From: Oikopleura dioica
Taxonomy: Eukaryota > Chordata > Appendicularia > Copelata > Oikopleuridae
Assembly: GCA_907165135.1 (NCBI GenBank)
Contig: OU015569.1
Span: forward strand, 9,114,501 to 9,178,500
Reading direction: 5' to 3'
DNA: 64,000 nucleotides
Every line of letters begins with the position of its first letter. Positions within the stretch are counted from its first letter, which is position 1. Under the pieces are notes generated by a model. That model had not been told where the DNA came from. It worked only from the letters and a program-made list of their open reading frames with translations, and ran no database searches. The translations under genes and the position numbers were made by a program. Positions 36,352 to 49,431 of this stretch are shown piece by piece.

Positions 36352-38738
36352 TTAGGATGATACTGTACTATTGATTACCATTATGGCTCCATCGGCTTCT
36401 TCGCGAACTTCCGTTTGGCCAAACTGATTCCCCTAAAGAACGTCTCAAATCAATTCATTTTTTATAGTTACCAGAATTGTTGAGCGACTACTCCTGCTCT
36501 TCACCCTGATCGAGTTCAGAATCCTATGTCGCAACGAAGTTCCCGATAATGAGTAGATCAAGGGATTAAGAATCGTGTTCAAATACTCTCGCGGGATTTT
36601 GGCTGTATTCTTATTAACGACTTACTTGGAAGAAAACAGTATTAAAGAAACATTGTTCTAGTAGTCTTTTAGGGGAGCTATGACAGATTGCTAAAGAGGG
36701 AAAACCCCTTCCAGGACACATGTCGTTGCTTAAACTAGGGTCGCCACCGAGGACCCTTCTTGGTAGTCTGGTCGATCGGTCACTTCTAACACCGGTTTAA
36801 ACCGACGGACTTCTCGACTTGTCCTCGAGAAAGCCCATCTGGTGGATTTCAAATAATTCCGTTATGATTTTATATCCGGCGAAAGAGAACCCGATCGAGT
36901 CCGGACCAAGTCGGAGTCGGTGCCGACCCTAGTTGCCAAATGCCAGAGACCAACGCCACCCTGGCCTCCATTTTCTATGCCGCTCATACCTATAAACCGT
37001 ACAGTATTTAATCGAATCAGCGGTAGCCCCATATGGAGCGTCATTATAAAAAGAGACTTACTTTCCGTCAGTGGAGCCGAAAAGGAGCCAGGCTGTGAAC
37101 GTCCAAGGTCAGATATGATGTTGGAAATATTGACAGGTGCCCAACATACTAAGAAGCAGAAAACAATGAGAACAGCAAACTGAAAAGAACTGAAAACGCT
37201 GTCACCGGAATATCTTTGGGAATCATTATTCAACATCAAAATACAGTCGCAGTTCCTTTCTTGGTAATTCTTCTTTTACGGGCGCCAACAAATGTTTTTC
37301 TACTTCTGCTCCTCAAACTTTGTGTCCGAACAACAATCATCAGAGCGCGGATCATTCCTTGGCGAAGACTTATCATTTTTCGATTAAACGAAAACCCTTA
37401 CCGACATTGCAAAATATCATAATTACTAGGGGAATAAGAAAACTTACGCCCATTCTCACGGTGTAATAGTAGAAGTCCCAAAACCGTGAATTTCCAAAGT
37501 CAGGGCTGCAAGATCGTTCAGTGCATTCAGGGATGTCTTGAAAGTCAAAGCTTTCTTCTATCGGCGCGGTGCTGTCCAATCTTATTCGAAACAATCAAAT
37601 TTTCTTCATTAATCAATTTGGCTTACTTGCGGATGGAATTGTTGAAGTTTCGTTTCATTTCTTTTTTCTAGGTCAATCAAGAGAAGGACTGGATTCGAAT
37701 AAACATATGATGCGTTAAAGTGCATATTGACTTTTGCCTGATATGCAGCTTTCGGAAGAGCGCATTCGAAAGGTTATTTGGGAAAAATAGGCGGTTGGCG
37801 CGGCGCATAGGAAAGAAAATAACCACAGAAATATGGTGATGAATATAGCATAAACTCGCGTTCGATATTTTCTCATTCTTTTTTAGTTAGAAAGAGCTTT
37901 TACGTTTCCGCTTACCGTATAGGGTAAGTGACAGCGAGGAATCTATCAATTGATAAGGCACTGTAAATAGGTCTTAATAATGCAACGATAACTGACGTTT
38001 CGAAGTTATTGGCATAGATAAAGAGTCTTTTCTTCATTAAAAAGAATGAGGGCGCGAATGCACTGCAGAAGACGACTCATTTAAATTCGAATTCGAATAA
38101 CGACATTAGTGACTCTCCATAATATCACTAAGCTAATGAGACCCTGTCAAACGGTATAAGCAGAGTTATACATCGACATGTAAAGCAGTCCAGTCAGAAT
38201 TTTACAGCCCAGTTTGCCGTAAATAAAATCACGGAAGAATATCGAGGTTGCCTAATCATGGTTCCCAGTAAATAATTTATGGCTGCAAAGTCAATTAGTA
38301 AAACTATAAATATTGAGGGAACCAAACAAAAATGGCAGCGTCGCCACAAAAATAAAGTCAGCCATCGCTTTTTCCAGGTTACAAATTCAGTAATGCAATA
38401 TTTGAAATAATTTTATTCTTATGAATTTATTATTTGTAACTTGACCAAATTACAAAGAAACACTTCTGTCATAGAAGGGATCTTTTAGAATTTTATAAAG
38501 GCTGAACCAATAGTATACTTATAGATCATCGAGTTGTTTAATAAGCTTAAAAACTATCCTTGAGGACAAGGGCCAATGAAGAAATAAGAAGGCCATTTCC
38601 AATTAACCCTAATAGATATTAATTATGTGGACGATATGTTTTTTAATTTGAGCTTGATAGTTGATACTAAAAAAGTCACTCACCGAATATAGAAATGGCT
38701 ATATAAATAAATCCGACAACAAGGTACTGTCCTCCCAT
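36352..38738 (-). CDS. peptide-type rhodopsin-family GPCR
   Basis: Class A landmarks are all present: TM1 FGLIGNGLLIS, TM2 NLAMADFIFVATLPF, TM3 GCKILTGLLYMSMYNSAYT then ALSIDRFLAVTYPIR (DRF for DRY), TM4 IFITIFLWLFSFLCAAP, an extracellular loop with Cys, TM5 FLIPLVIMIFCNVG, TM6 FCFLVCWAPVNI, TM7 LNTILNPLIYSLSG. The spacing from TM1 Asn to TM2 Asp is 28 residues, as in rhodopsin. It resembles the galanin/allatostatin/kisspeptin group; the ligand is unknown. Exons begin 38738-38684, 38608-38559, 38481-38445, 38367-38324, 38251-38148, 37960-37916. Several introns lack GT: 38482-38558 (GA-AG), 38252-38323 (GG-AG), 38368-38444 and 37961-38147 (other). Exon limits after 37900 are approximate; the last exon ends INSTVSS. 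Confidence 0.8.
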
Positions 38739-39590
38739 TTATCTTTCGTCTTCTAACACAGAAATTTTCATTATAGAGTCTCTTGTGGCTTTACATATCC
38801 TCTGTTTTCTCTACAGGACATCTAGTGCTCTTGTCAGTTGCCTCTTTGAAGGGATATTTTAGTTGAAATTTTACATTGCTACGACATGGTGTGCCTTCCC
38901 CTAATCTAGCCATTACTCTCGCGCACCCTCCTCGGGCACATTGAATTCATTTTCAGGTGACACGAATCTAAGGACTTCTTCAGACTTTGTTTATTTCTGA
39001 GAAGTCATCAATATTGAATAAGGATTCATAAAGAAAATTAGGCTGATGATTATCAATCTTTCATTTGGATTAATAATCGCAGCTCGGAAAAATCTGATAA
39101 AGAAGTTTATTATGTCAGATACAGAATTGATATTTTTTGGAGAAAAATTTCCTTCGCTAACTCAAATTTTCTCAAAACATCATTTTAACAGAAAATCAGC
39201 TTTTGGCCTGAAGAAGAATTTCCCTACGTGAAGAATGTAATTATGAGTAGAACGGCAAAGGCTATGAACTTTTTCGGTTCTGATATACTTGATTGCTTCA
39301 TGCGTTGATCTTTTAAATTTGGCAGGGATGGGCCGAAAACCCCAGAAACTTATCATCACAATAGCCAAAGAAGAACAACAGTTTGGTTGCTTTTCATCTC
39401 ATGTGCGATTTTACAGTAACTGACATAGAGTGAGTTCACTTCGCAAAAGTCAAGCAATTCATCAATACAATGAATACGCGAGATCAGAACCGTTCCTGAA
39501 TGGAAACAAAAGTGCAACATAAGGTCCGCCTTGAAGAGAACACATTACCGACTCGGTCTCGATTTTTACTAAAGGTAAAGTAAATCATTC
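38739..39590. other. intergenic, AT-rich
   Basis: No supported exon or repeat. It includes upstream sequence of the GPCR and 3' sequence of SLC35B3. Confidence 0.4.
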
Positions 39591-40867
39591 TTATTCAGCA
39601 AATGAATTGTACCTGTAAATGTTGAGAGCAATACCAGAAAAGACGATGGCTCCGCTCCAGACGTACTGCATTGTGAAAGGTTTCGTGAAAAAGATGAAGG
39701 ACATGATAATAGACAAGGCTTTTCTAAAGGTAGTGACGGTAACAGCGAGCAACGCGCCGTAGCTCTTCACCATCGACAGCACGAATAAGATACCCATGTA
39801 GCCGACGAACGAGAAGAGAAAGGAGAGCCAATAGATTTGGGGGTGTTCGTTGCAATAGGTAAACGCCGGCATGAATGTGCCCGTCAGAATTTCGCCAAGG
39901 AAAATGTAGCAAAAACCGATCGAGTAGCTGAAGAGGACCACTTCCGCATTGTTAGCTTTGAATGCTTTCATCGTTTTTTCTTGGACATTTCCAATAACGG
40001 CGTCGGCGCACAATGCTGCGGAGATCAAACCAACCTAAACAATTTTGTTTTGGACGACACATGAAGGGAACCCTACCCCCATTATGTCAAACTTGGGCGA
40101 GACGGATTGATCGGCAATTGTGAAGAAAATTAATCCACAGGTCATAAGAACTACTGCAATGAAATCGAGAAGAGTGTAGCGTTTGTTCTGAATGAAAATC
40201 CCTCCAATCATCACAGGTATAAGTTTGCAACATTTGAAGATCACTTGTGTCGGGTAATTTAAATAACCTGAACCGATAACTAGCAAAAATCTGCCTTGCT
40301 GGAAAACAAACCTAGGGACGTGTTTGAGCAGCCCATTGTGGCGACTGTGAGAAAGGCGAGGAAGGCATATGTCAAAAGTGGAATTTTACGCTCGGCTGCG
40401 AAGAGGTTGATTGTTTGAAATCATAATAATATAGAGCTTTACTTGAAAATCAGACCGCTTTCTTTGAAAATCAGTTTTTGCTCTACGAAACCGAAAATCG
40501 TGTACCAAAAAAACTGCATAAGTGTAAGATGCCACCCATATGGTCTGAACCAAAGCGTAAGAGATAGTGATCCACAGAAGTTAAGAATTCTTCCACTTTT
40601 GAGTTCAATTATATCTTACTTGAAGTCGCCAAAGCTAAAGATCCACTCTTGAAGATATCCGTAAAGAACGAAAAAGAAGAATATTGACAAGCTGCAAGCT
40701 ACGAATTGACCACTTCGGCCCAATTTGGCCAAGCTGACGCCACAAACGATTACGGGTGGTTGATCATGCTCTTTCAGAGTTCTTTTCGGGCCAGAGAGCT
40801 CGTCAGCTGCTACCAGGACTTCTTTTTCCTCTGAAAACTCTTCTTTTAAAATATTCACTCGCTGCAT
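39591..40867 (-). CDS. SLC35B3: PAPS transporter 2, SLC35B3
   Basis: A Golgi nucleotide-sugar-family transporter that imports the sulfate donor PAPS for sulfation. Clear family segments: VLYGYLQEWIFSFGDFK, WHLTLMQFFWYTIFG, ATMGCSNTSLGYLNYPTQ, VIFKCCKLIPVMIGGIFIQ, ISAALCADAVIGNVQEK, VTVTTFRKALSIIMSFIFF and YVWSGAIVFSGIALNIYRYN. About ten hydrophobic segments are predicted. The start ATG is at 40867, with an acidic cytosolic N-terminus. The acceptor giving NTSLGYLNY (rather than an extra VIGS) is chosen because it matches the family. Confidence 0.92.
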
Positions 40868-41881
40868 TTTGATTTTAACCAATAGAATTGACGAAAGAAC
40901 AGAAGCAAAACATTTTGATCAGACTTCACATTGTCCCTTTTTAGTAACGAAAAAGCGCCCTTATCTACGTGCTAAGAATAGTCACAAAATAAACAAAGGT
41001 TCTGACTTTAATTTCTAGCATTTCAAGATACACACTTAGAAAGTAAAGTGAATGTAAGATCTTTTTCGTGAAAAACTATGATTAATTTATTGTTTCATTA
41101 CTTACGATTCATGAATATGTCGTGAAGTGCCGTTAAAACTCTTCTGGTTGCTTGCTTTTAAACTCTCAGGGCTCGTGCTTACGACGAGTATACTAGTGGA
41201 TTTTCATCCTTGCATGCTGATAATTGCGATCGAACCGGTTGCTGATCCAGCCAAAATAAAAAAGATGATCTGGCCCGGAGCGCCTGGCTCAAGAGTAATG
41301 ACTTTTTATGAGAAAAATTATTACTGCTTTCCTGAATTCTTGCGAAAGCGTATTTTCAGACAAGAGGATTTAAATTGACGAGAATTTGATTCTTTACGGG
41401 CCATCTAAAGGAGCTTAGAAGGCCTGAGAGCGATAGCTTCAGTTTGAAGTTGGATTTATTCGTCAGCTAGGAAGACTCGCGAAAAAATAAAGAAAAGGTC
41501 TGATAAGGACCTGGAAAATTTGTTGTATGAACGAGTTGCTCGTTGTTTTTTTTAGTTTTTTGGAACTATTCAAGGCAGATGGAAACTGACTGGCACAACG
41601 GGAAATCAGCGTCAGTGTTTGCTGTCGGTCACTGTGGCGTCATGTCTGGATATACAGAAATATAATTTCATCTCAAATCTGTTGCTTATCGCCCAGGGAA
41701 CGTCAGAAGAGGAGTCAGGGTCACCAAAGTTATATACAGGAGCAGGCATATTCAGATCTATCTTTGTACCCGGGACGAAACTCTAGTTTCATGAATCGTC
41801 TTCGTTGATGTCGACGTGGTATTGATCGGGCCGAGTGTTATCAAAGTTTTCAAGGAGGAATAGAGTGGAAGGGGAATCGTT
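40868..41881. other. intergenic, one weak plus-strand frame
   Basis: A plus frame at 41217-41300 (MLIIAIEPVADPAKIKK) ends at a GTAATG donor, but no continuing exon is found. The rest is featureless. Confidence 0.35.
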
Positions 41882-44800
41882 CTAGTGCTCAGTAATTGAC
41901 AGTGACAAAGACTGAGATACTGAGACAGGACTTTGAGAGGCCATTTGGGACATGGTCATGTCTGACGTTCGATTCAGGTATGACACCGAGTTGCCATTTA
42001 CGGGGCCCTGGCTCGTTGTTCGAGGTCCCATTCGTTGAAGAATAGACTAAACAGGGTAATTTTGTGTTAAGAAAATGAAGTAACAAACACCAGCTAAACC
42101 CATTTATTGAATTCAATAAACGGGACTTCTTTAACAAACAACACCAAACGCTAGGGTCGACAATGATGCCACCTAGCAATCAAGATTAATTAACTGTTTA
42201 TTAAAACTTCTGATTACTAACTAGTCTGACTATTATTCATCGGTCTGGTTCTTAGAGTATGAGTTTGTTGAGAAAGAATTGAATTGGATGAATTTGATGA
42301 TTATGATTTTTCGAAAGCGTGTCATGACTGTCGGTTTAATCATTGCCGACCCGGATAAAATTAGGTTCATCTGATTATTATGTATTTTCGTGAACATTTT
42401 GGCAGGTGAACTTAGGAACATGTGGGATCAGAGGTGGTTGATCAGTGAGAAAGTGAGTGCAATATGAAGCGAGCAATGGTTTAACGATTTTTCAGTCAAT
42501 AACGATACGGGGCGATGTCGCAACCAATTGTTGTTTGATTTCATTAATCAAATTTTTACTAGTTTTGTGAAAGCAGATGTTAGAGACATGAAGCTTTCTG
42601 GCCGGTTGACCGGAAAGAAAATCGCGTTGAAGTTGAAAAGTGGGAACGACTTCATTGATGTGTTTTCCCATAACCGACAAAAGAAGGGAAATGTCTGTTA
42701 TGTTATCTACTTCTCGTGGAATAACAAGCTTAAGCTTGGAAAAACTTGGATTTTCATAATATGCCACTTGTATCTTGGCTACCGTAAAGTTTTCGGCCTT
42801 ACGAACTTTTCCGAACTTAGTGGCGGCCTTAGGTTTCGATTGCAAGGGAGAGGGAAGCTTTACTGGTCTATCAGGACATGAGCAGAACGTGTTTTCACAA
42901 AAGATGTTATCACAAACGTGGTCAACAATCATAGGATCAAGAGTAGACGGTGAAGGCGACTTATCAACAACCGAGTTAGCTTTAGAGGGAATCGGGAGAA
43001 ACTTAAAGGTTCGTTTTCCAGGATACTGAACTTGGATAGAGCTGATTATGCATTGTGGGTTGATGTTTATAATCACGGAGACGGACTACAATTGTGCAGT
43101 AAGAAAAAATACGTTATATAATGAAAAAGTAGTTTCAGTTATACCATGCTAATGAAATGGATGAAGCTTATAAAATGAATTATATTAATAAAATGGGCCT
43201 GGCAGTGACTTTTACGAGTGTGAAGTTCTTTTGGTCAGTGTCGGAATTTCGGATCTTAGAATGATCCATGATTTTTGAAATTGCTTTGTTAACTAAGAAA
43301 GGACTGGAAGTCAAATGTCCACTCTATCGAGAGCGACAGAATTTGAAGCTTCCAATTGAGTACTTGTGGTGGGAACCTTGAGTGCTTTCGATGAGGTTTT
43401 GGGATGAATAATCAGAATTAACTTATATCTTGAGTATTGTGTTACTGTAGACATTTGTACTACTAGCAACCACACAAGTTGTGTCATACCTGGATGTCGC
43501 CAGGGTTGGTGTGCGGATCCCGCGAATGTGGCATTTCTGATAGTTGAATCGGAGAGTTGTGAATCGTTGTCACAGGTTTGTTGATAGTATAAGAAGGAGG
43601 AGCGGACGGAAGAGTACGGATTTCATTGATTTGCGAGGCTGGTCCGTCTGAGTACTCCATGATATTAAGGCGAGCGGAGTCAGTTTTTATGTCGAGAGCA
43701 CTTTCGGGCGGCGCCTGCTGTTCAATGGTTTCGTTCATTCCATTGATAGATTTCGGAGGGATGCGCGCTTCGGGATGTTTCTCGCGAACATGCTTCAGCA
43801 TATTAGGCCTGAAAAAATTATAATCTACTAAACAACGATGAATTACCTTGAAGCCCAACCACGTCCGCAAACTTTGCATTTGTGAGGTTTCACCCCATTA
43901 TGAGTGTTCATGTGGTCTCGTAGCGTGACAGTTCGCATGAAACCCTAGGGCACAGATTGAGACATATCTTTTTGTTAAAAACGTACCTTTCCGCAAATTT
44001 CGCATTTGAAAGGCCTCTTCGCCGCCAGCTCGTGGCGTTTCTTATGTGCGGCTAGGGAGGTCTCTCTGACATGCTTTCCGCATTCTTCGCACTCGACCAT
44101 GTTTTGTTGTTCCTCTGGGACGAATGGGGCGAGTGCTTTCGGCGAAGGATCCATTGCTACAACAGCATTCTGCCCGTTCTGCAGAGACAGCTGAGTCGAA
44201 TCATGTTTTACAGTGGTGACAGAATGACCGTTGTGACTCTGAGAAAACTTTGTGTCAGAAACGCTGCTGTTGAATAGCGGAGTAGTTACATTTTGCTGTG
44301 GACTAAGCATGTGTTGCGTCGGCTGTTGTTGCCCGTGCACGTTTCGCTGATGCTTTTGCAGCAACAAAGCGGTGGGAAACTTCATGCCGCATCCGTCTGC
44401 GTGACAAACATGAAGCTTCTGCATAAACTGAACATATGAATGTTCATTGCAAATTTTTGTAATTTACCTGTGCCGATGATGCGATAGGCGCACTGGGTGG
44501 AGTTACTTGGGTCAGTTGAGTTTTGTTGTTTATAGTGACTGTTTGATCTTTGAGGTCTTTATGTACACTTTGGACATGCTGCTTGATATATTGCTTCGTA
44601 TTGTACTCCTTTCCGCAGATATGACAAGCGAACTTCTTCTTTTGTCCCTGAAGAATAATTGTAGGATGCTCATAGCGTCAATACAAAGAAAAATTGAAGG
44701 GTACATCCTAAAGCTCTATATTTTGGTGCATTACTTTCACAACCATTGATGGGGATTTTTGGCCATCTGATCCAATCTGCATTGAACGTGGAGGTGCGCC

Positions 44801-45643
44801 ATTCTGTGTGATTTGAGGCTCGATCGTCATCTGGCTGTTTGGTATGGGCGAGTGACTGTACGGACTGTGATGCTGAGGGGTCATCCGCTGGTCTTGTACA
44901 TCTTGCTGGGGGCGGTATTTGTCTTGAAGGTGATCGTCCATTGATTGGAATTGAATTTGTTGACCAGCGCTATCGTTCTTCTCGTTCGTGTAGCGCATTT
45001 TGTCGTAAGAGGAGGAATGCTGTTGAAGGGCGATGCCTGATAATGAGACTGAGGTGACTTCCGGGAACTTTATCCGGTCTGACAGGGGGTTCATGTGCGA
45101 TTCTGTGCGACTGTGGTCGCCAAGCAAGAGCTCTTCGAGCGCGGCTGCTCTTGAATCCAATCGTTGCCTTAAAAAGAAGAATGGTTAAAAGGCTTTCTAA
45201 CTCGATTATTTACCTCACAACAAGCATATCCAAGCGACGAACAGCATCGGTCAACTGACTGTTCATTCCAGAAGCATCAGAATGATTTAATGGCAAAAGC
45301 CACCGCGAGTCTGCTGGTTGAATAAAGCGGTATTTACGTCTTAGCTGGGAGTCGCGAGCTACATTTTACTGTTGGTTCATATTAAGAAGTAATTGGATAC
45401 CTAATAGCTCGTTGAGAGAGTGGGATAACGCGTTGAACTGGCGTTGGTAGTCCGAAAATCGAGATATAACAGATGCTGGGGCTAACCAAACAACATTAAA
45501 ATTAAAGAACTAACGGCCAAGTTACCTGTGCCGAGATCGAGGTATGCCATGCCATTGACGTAGTTTATTCCTGGCGTATGAGGCATTCCGGGATTGTGAG
45601 GCATTGTCCCGTTAACCGGGTTAGCAAGCACCCCCATTTCCAT
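41882..45643 (-). CDS. C2H2 zinc-finger transcription factor
   Basis: A nuclear DNA-binding protein. The N-terminal region (start 45643, MEMGVLANPVNG) has a helical segment (SQLTDAVRRLDMLVVRQRLD) and a Gln/Ser/Pro-rich stretch. Five C2H2 fingers follow: CHICGKEYNTKQYIKQH, a C-x4-C finger (CHADGCGMKF), CEECGKHVRETSLAAHKKRH, CEICGKGFMRTVTLRDH and CKVCGRGWASRPNMLKH. The tail is Ser/Thr/Gln-rich and ends SLSLSITEH at 41882. The last intron (about 43488 to 42046) joins in phase 0 and contains an alternative 3' exon. No orthologue is claimed; target genes are unknown. Confidence 0.82.
42492..43088 (-). CDS. possible alternative terminal exon of the zinc-finger gene
   Basis: An uninterrupted frame of about 198 codons starts after an acceptor (ATTGTAG) at 43088 in phase 0, matching the donor after GDIQ of the zinc-finger gene. 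It ends SPRIVID and stop. The product has a Cys cluster (CDNIFCENTFCSC), basic stretches (SKPKAATKFGKVRKA) and no recognised domain. It could instead be a small independent gene or a repeat-derived frame. No in-frame ATG is seen near its start, which favours the exon reading. Confidence 0.5.
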
Positions 45644-45876
45644 CTTATTCGAGATTCCGACTTCAAGCCTCTGATCTAAATATGACAGGTTAACCGAGCC
45701 AAGAGCAGATATAGCTATTTATTGAACTTTCCAGTAAAGCATGTAAGTATGCACTAGCCCATAAAATTTAACAACAGGTACATGTAATAAGTGCGCAATA
45801 TTATCTTTTTAAAAATCGGTATCCTTTGGAGAGCTAAAAAAAACTAAAGATATGATGAAGAATTTCGAGGAGTTCA

Positions 45877-46921
45877 TCAGGCGGTGTCCATAGTTTCAAT
45901 GGTTTCGTCGACAACAACAGCGGTCATCTAAACGTTTATCTAATAGAAAATTCTTTAAAAACTGTATCACCTTCTCACTCAGAACAGGAGTGGTACCGGG
46001 CTTGAATGAGTATTTTCCAAGTCGGACGCCCTTGTCACAAACGACGTCGTATTCACGGAGGTAGTCAGTTTTGTCTTTTGTGATGACGACTAAGTCAACC
46101 TGAGAGCCAGAGTATCCATCAGAAAGAATACCAGATGCGATAGCATCCCGGACAAGCTTTTTAGCCTAAAACAATTAGATTTATACGCCAAAGATTGGTG
46201 AGTACCTGTTCTTCATTCATGCCGGGTCTCCAGCCATCCTCAAGAACAGACATGGCAGCAAGAGAACCAGAACCCATAGTTGTGTAGGGAAGTTTCGCAG
46301 TAGATCCATAAGGATGGATCTGGATAACATGGGCGCCAGCAGGATCGATACCTCCAAGAATGAGACCAGCAGAGACATGTCCCTAAAAAAAAGATGTTTT
46401 TTTTCAGATTATATTCCAGTTTATTACTTGGTAATAGAAAAGATGCTGAGCAAGCTGTCTGCAAGCGGTGCCAACACGAGGAGTTCGACCAGTGTTTAAT
46501 TTGTGGAGCTCCATCTTTGTCGAGGTCATTGTTGTCACTTGATCACAGTCAGCAGAAGTGCCAGATCCACAGCAATAGATATTATCCTGAATTTAAACTT
46601 ATTGGCCGCCACCTCATTTTCAAACTGACTGTAATTCGATGAATTTTGAAGCAGCGTTTCTCAGCAATTGTGTCGCCGGATGTCGCCCGGGTATCGGCAC
46701 CCATCACAACACCACCCTCGAACACGCATCCAGCAAGAGTTGTTCCCGTCTTGTGCAACTTTGGTGTGGGAACTTTCTAAGGAAAAATAATCAAAACGAA
46801 AAATAAACAAACTATGTACCTTTTCTTTAATAAGGTTGAGATTTCTCTCATAGTTTTCGAAGTTAAAGCCTCTCTTTGGCTCAAGCTCCTTCCATTGCTC
46901 GGCGTTATCAGCGACGACCAT
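45877..46921 (-). CDS. PSMB7: 20S proteasome beta-2 subunit
   Basis: A catalytic (trypsin-like) subunit of the 20S proteasome. The propeptide is followed by the cleavage site HKTG|TTLAG, which exposes the catalytic Thr. Conserved segments: [79 protein letters not shown], and [15 protein letters not shown]. The end is the usual long tail, ETIETMDTA. The ATG is one base after TTTTAG, 95 bp downstream of the SPAG16 stop, which suggests trans-splicing in an operon. Confidence 0.96.
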
Positions 46922-47016
46922 TCTAAAATGACCACCATATTAATGCACGGCTTATAAAAATAAAGTGTTATCATTAGGCAATACAAAAATATAGATCAAT
47001 AGATAAATACGAGTGA

Positions 47017-49080
47017 TTATTCCCAAATTTTGACGGTGCCATCTGCTGCTGAAGACACGAGCAGCTCTCCAAGTGGATCAAACTGAACGCAGTTTACAGA
47101 GGTCTCGTGGTCTCGCAGTTGAACCCTGAATAAAAGAAGTGAATATAGGAATATACCGGAAGAGTAAACAAACCGTTTCATAGTTTCGAATTCGACGATC
47201 TCGATCACGCCATTATCCAAGCCAACAGCTATAATCTCTTGTCCAATGTCCCACGACGTGGAATGACCCTCGCAGCCCAAGCTTATCTCATGCTCTACTT
47301 GAATCATTCGTACGTCCCAGATCAACAACTAAAATGTATTTAGAATTTTGCTGAGCGCACAAGAAACTCCTAGTCAACTAATTTGAATACCTTTCCGCTG
47401 CAGTCGACAGATGCGATTTTATTTCCACCGGGCGAGAAAGTTGCGTGATTGATTGGACTTGTGTGTGCAAGGAAGTTCTGGTGACAGAGACCTGTTCGAG
47501 CGTCCCATAATCTCATACTCTTGTCGGTTGAAGCAGTAAGAAGCGCGTTAGAACCGTAGACAAATTCACAGCTCATCACAGCGCGGTTATGGCCTCTGAG
47601 GGTGTTCCTGCATCGCTGCGATCCCAAATCCCAGATCTTGGCCGTATTATCCATTGAACAAGAAGCGATGAACTGACCACAAGTATGCCAAGCGACAGAC
47701 CAAGTTCCTTGAGTATGGTCGTCAAAGTCAGCCACACACGCTTCTTTCTCTAAGTTCCAAAGTCGAACGCTACGGTCACCACTAGAAGTCGCGAGATATT
47801 CACCATCCGGAGAGAATTTGGCGCAACTGACCCAGTCCGAGTGTCCAGAACCGGCGAGTAGACAGTCGCCAGTGGCCATGTCGACAACCTGCCAAGTGTG
47901 ATCATCCGAGGCCGTACAGATTTTGTGCTTGTTTGGGTGAATATCTACCCAGGCGACAGGCATCTGGTGACAGACGTGCGTCTGCGAGACACGAATAGAA
48001 CTCATCTTAGTGGACATGGACGATTTCACAAGACATGTGGTTGATTCCATTAGAGGATTGATACGTCTATCTGTGGGGAAAACCGAGTCCCGAAGGGCAG
48101 CAGGACCTTCATGTGCTGTTCCCGACGAAACAGATGGTGTGTTTGTGTCCGCTCTTGGAGAGAGTTTGGGCGATGACGGGTCGATTTCAGATGTTTTTGT
48201 AACAGTTGGGCGGAACACACGATCCTCAGATCCATCCATAGATTCCTTCTCATTTATTGGCATTGCTGAGAGTATTCCAACCAGTCGGTCACGTTCAAGT
48301 GTGATGAGCATTTTCTCCTTCATGGCTGTTTGGTATTTGGCTTGTAGTTTACTAAATAGTGAGCTAGCGGGGCGTCCAGATATCAAAAGGTCACCTCAAT
48401 TCCTCGGGATAATTAGCGTAGTGAGTTTTCGTGACTTTCAGATCATGTATAAACTTCGACTTTTCTTGTTCCAAACGGCTGTGGTGCATTTTATGATAGT
48501 CTTTTTCTTTTCGTAATTTTGAGAATAAAGGTTTCAATTCATCGATCTGAGATTTGACAATTTCGAATTGAAAGATGAACTACTCTTACCTGGTTTTCTA
48601 GTTGTGACTTTTCGTGTCTTAGCCTCGCTAATTGATCAAGCATGAGTTGATTTTCCAAGTAAACGGATCTAACCTTCTCCCGGTCGCCGCGCTTTATGAT
48701 GCCCTTTTGCTCCTTTTCGAACCATTCAGCTTGGAACTTGGCCAGTGTTTTCATGAAACCCATTTTGGCGAAGTAGTTTCGGATGAAGTCATCTATGGTT
48801 TCAGGCTGGGGACCAAGATGCTCAAACTTCAAGTCGTAGGCTCGTTGTTCGCGCGCTCTGTCATCAGCCATTTTCTCGTCCGCAAGTCGCTGTACATGAT
48901 ATAGATCTCCTGAGTAACGCATTCAGAACAAGACATTCAGAAATCTTTCTTACCGTCGCCGGGAATATCTTTTGATGGGATGACTGGTGGAAGAGGAGAG
49001 AGCGTCGCCCGGGAGCTACACTCACTCATCGCGAGCTCCTCGAGCATGTACTTCCCCTCGACTTCTAGCGTCTCATTCAT
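47017..49080 (-). CDS. SPAG16: sperm-associated antigen 16 (PF20), axonemal central pair protein
   Basis: A WD40 protein of the ciliary central apparatus. The start at 49080 is MNETLEVEGKYMLEEL. A LisH-like motif (IDDFIRNYFAKMGFMKTL) and a coiled coil (LDQLARLRHEKSQLENQ) precede seven WD40 repeats such as HPNKHKICTASDDHTWQVVD, GHSDWVSCAKFSPDGEYLAT, CGQFIASCSMDNTAKIWD and LGELLVSSAADGTVKIWE at the C-terminus. Length and order match the family. It probably forms an operon with PSMB7 just downstream. Confidence 0.9.
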
Positions 49081-49431
49081 TCTGGAAATAAACTGTTATC
49101 GATTGATGGGACTTTGATTTATATGAAAGAATCTTCTTTTTCTTAAAAATATTAAAAGAAAAACAGAAAACGTGAAGAAATAACATGACGGGGATTAATT
49201 AGCGCGAAAGAAACAGAAAATTTATCATTTTCAAGGCACTGTTGGCCGTGATAGCTTTATGACGAACAATTTCATAAAAATTATCAAGGTACAATGAAAA
49301 AGGTCAATGGAAGTTAAAGTAATACTTTAATAATTTTTAATAATTAAAAAATGGGTAATTGGTTTTGCAAGTTCGAAAGAAAATCTTTGAAGAACTGTAT
49401 AATGAACTTAACGATAGAGATAAATTTCTTT

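Noticed and set aside
39046-39231. Plus-strand 61-codon frame
   Set aside because: AT-rich chance frame with no splice sites or homology.
43484-43879. Separate gene beginning MQSLRTWLGF
   Set aside because: The first part is intron; the exon proper continues the fifth zinc finger in phase.
48010-48516. Plus-strand 168-codon frame
   Set aside because: Antisense to SPAG16 coding sequence; no domain or splice support.
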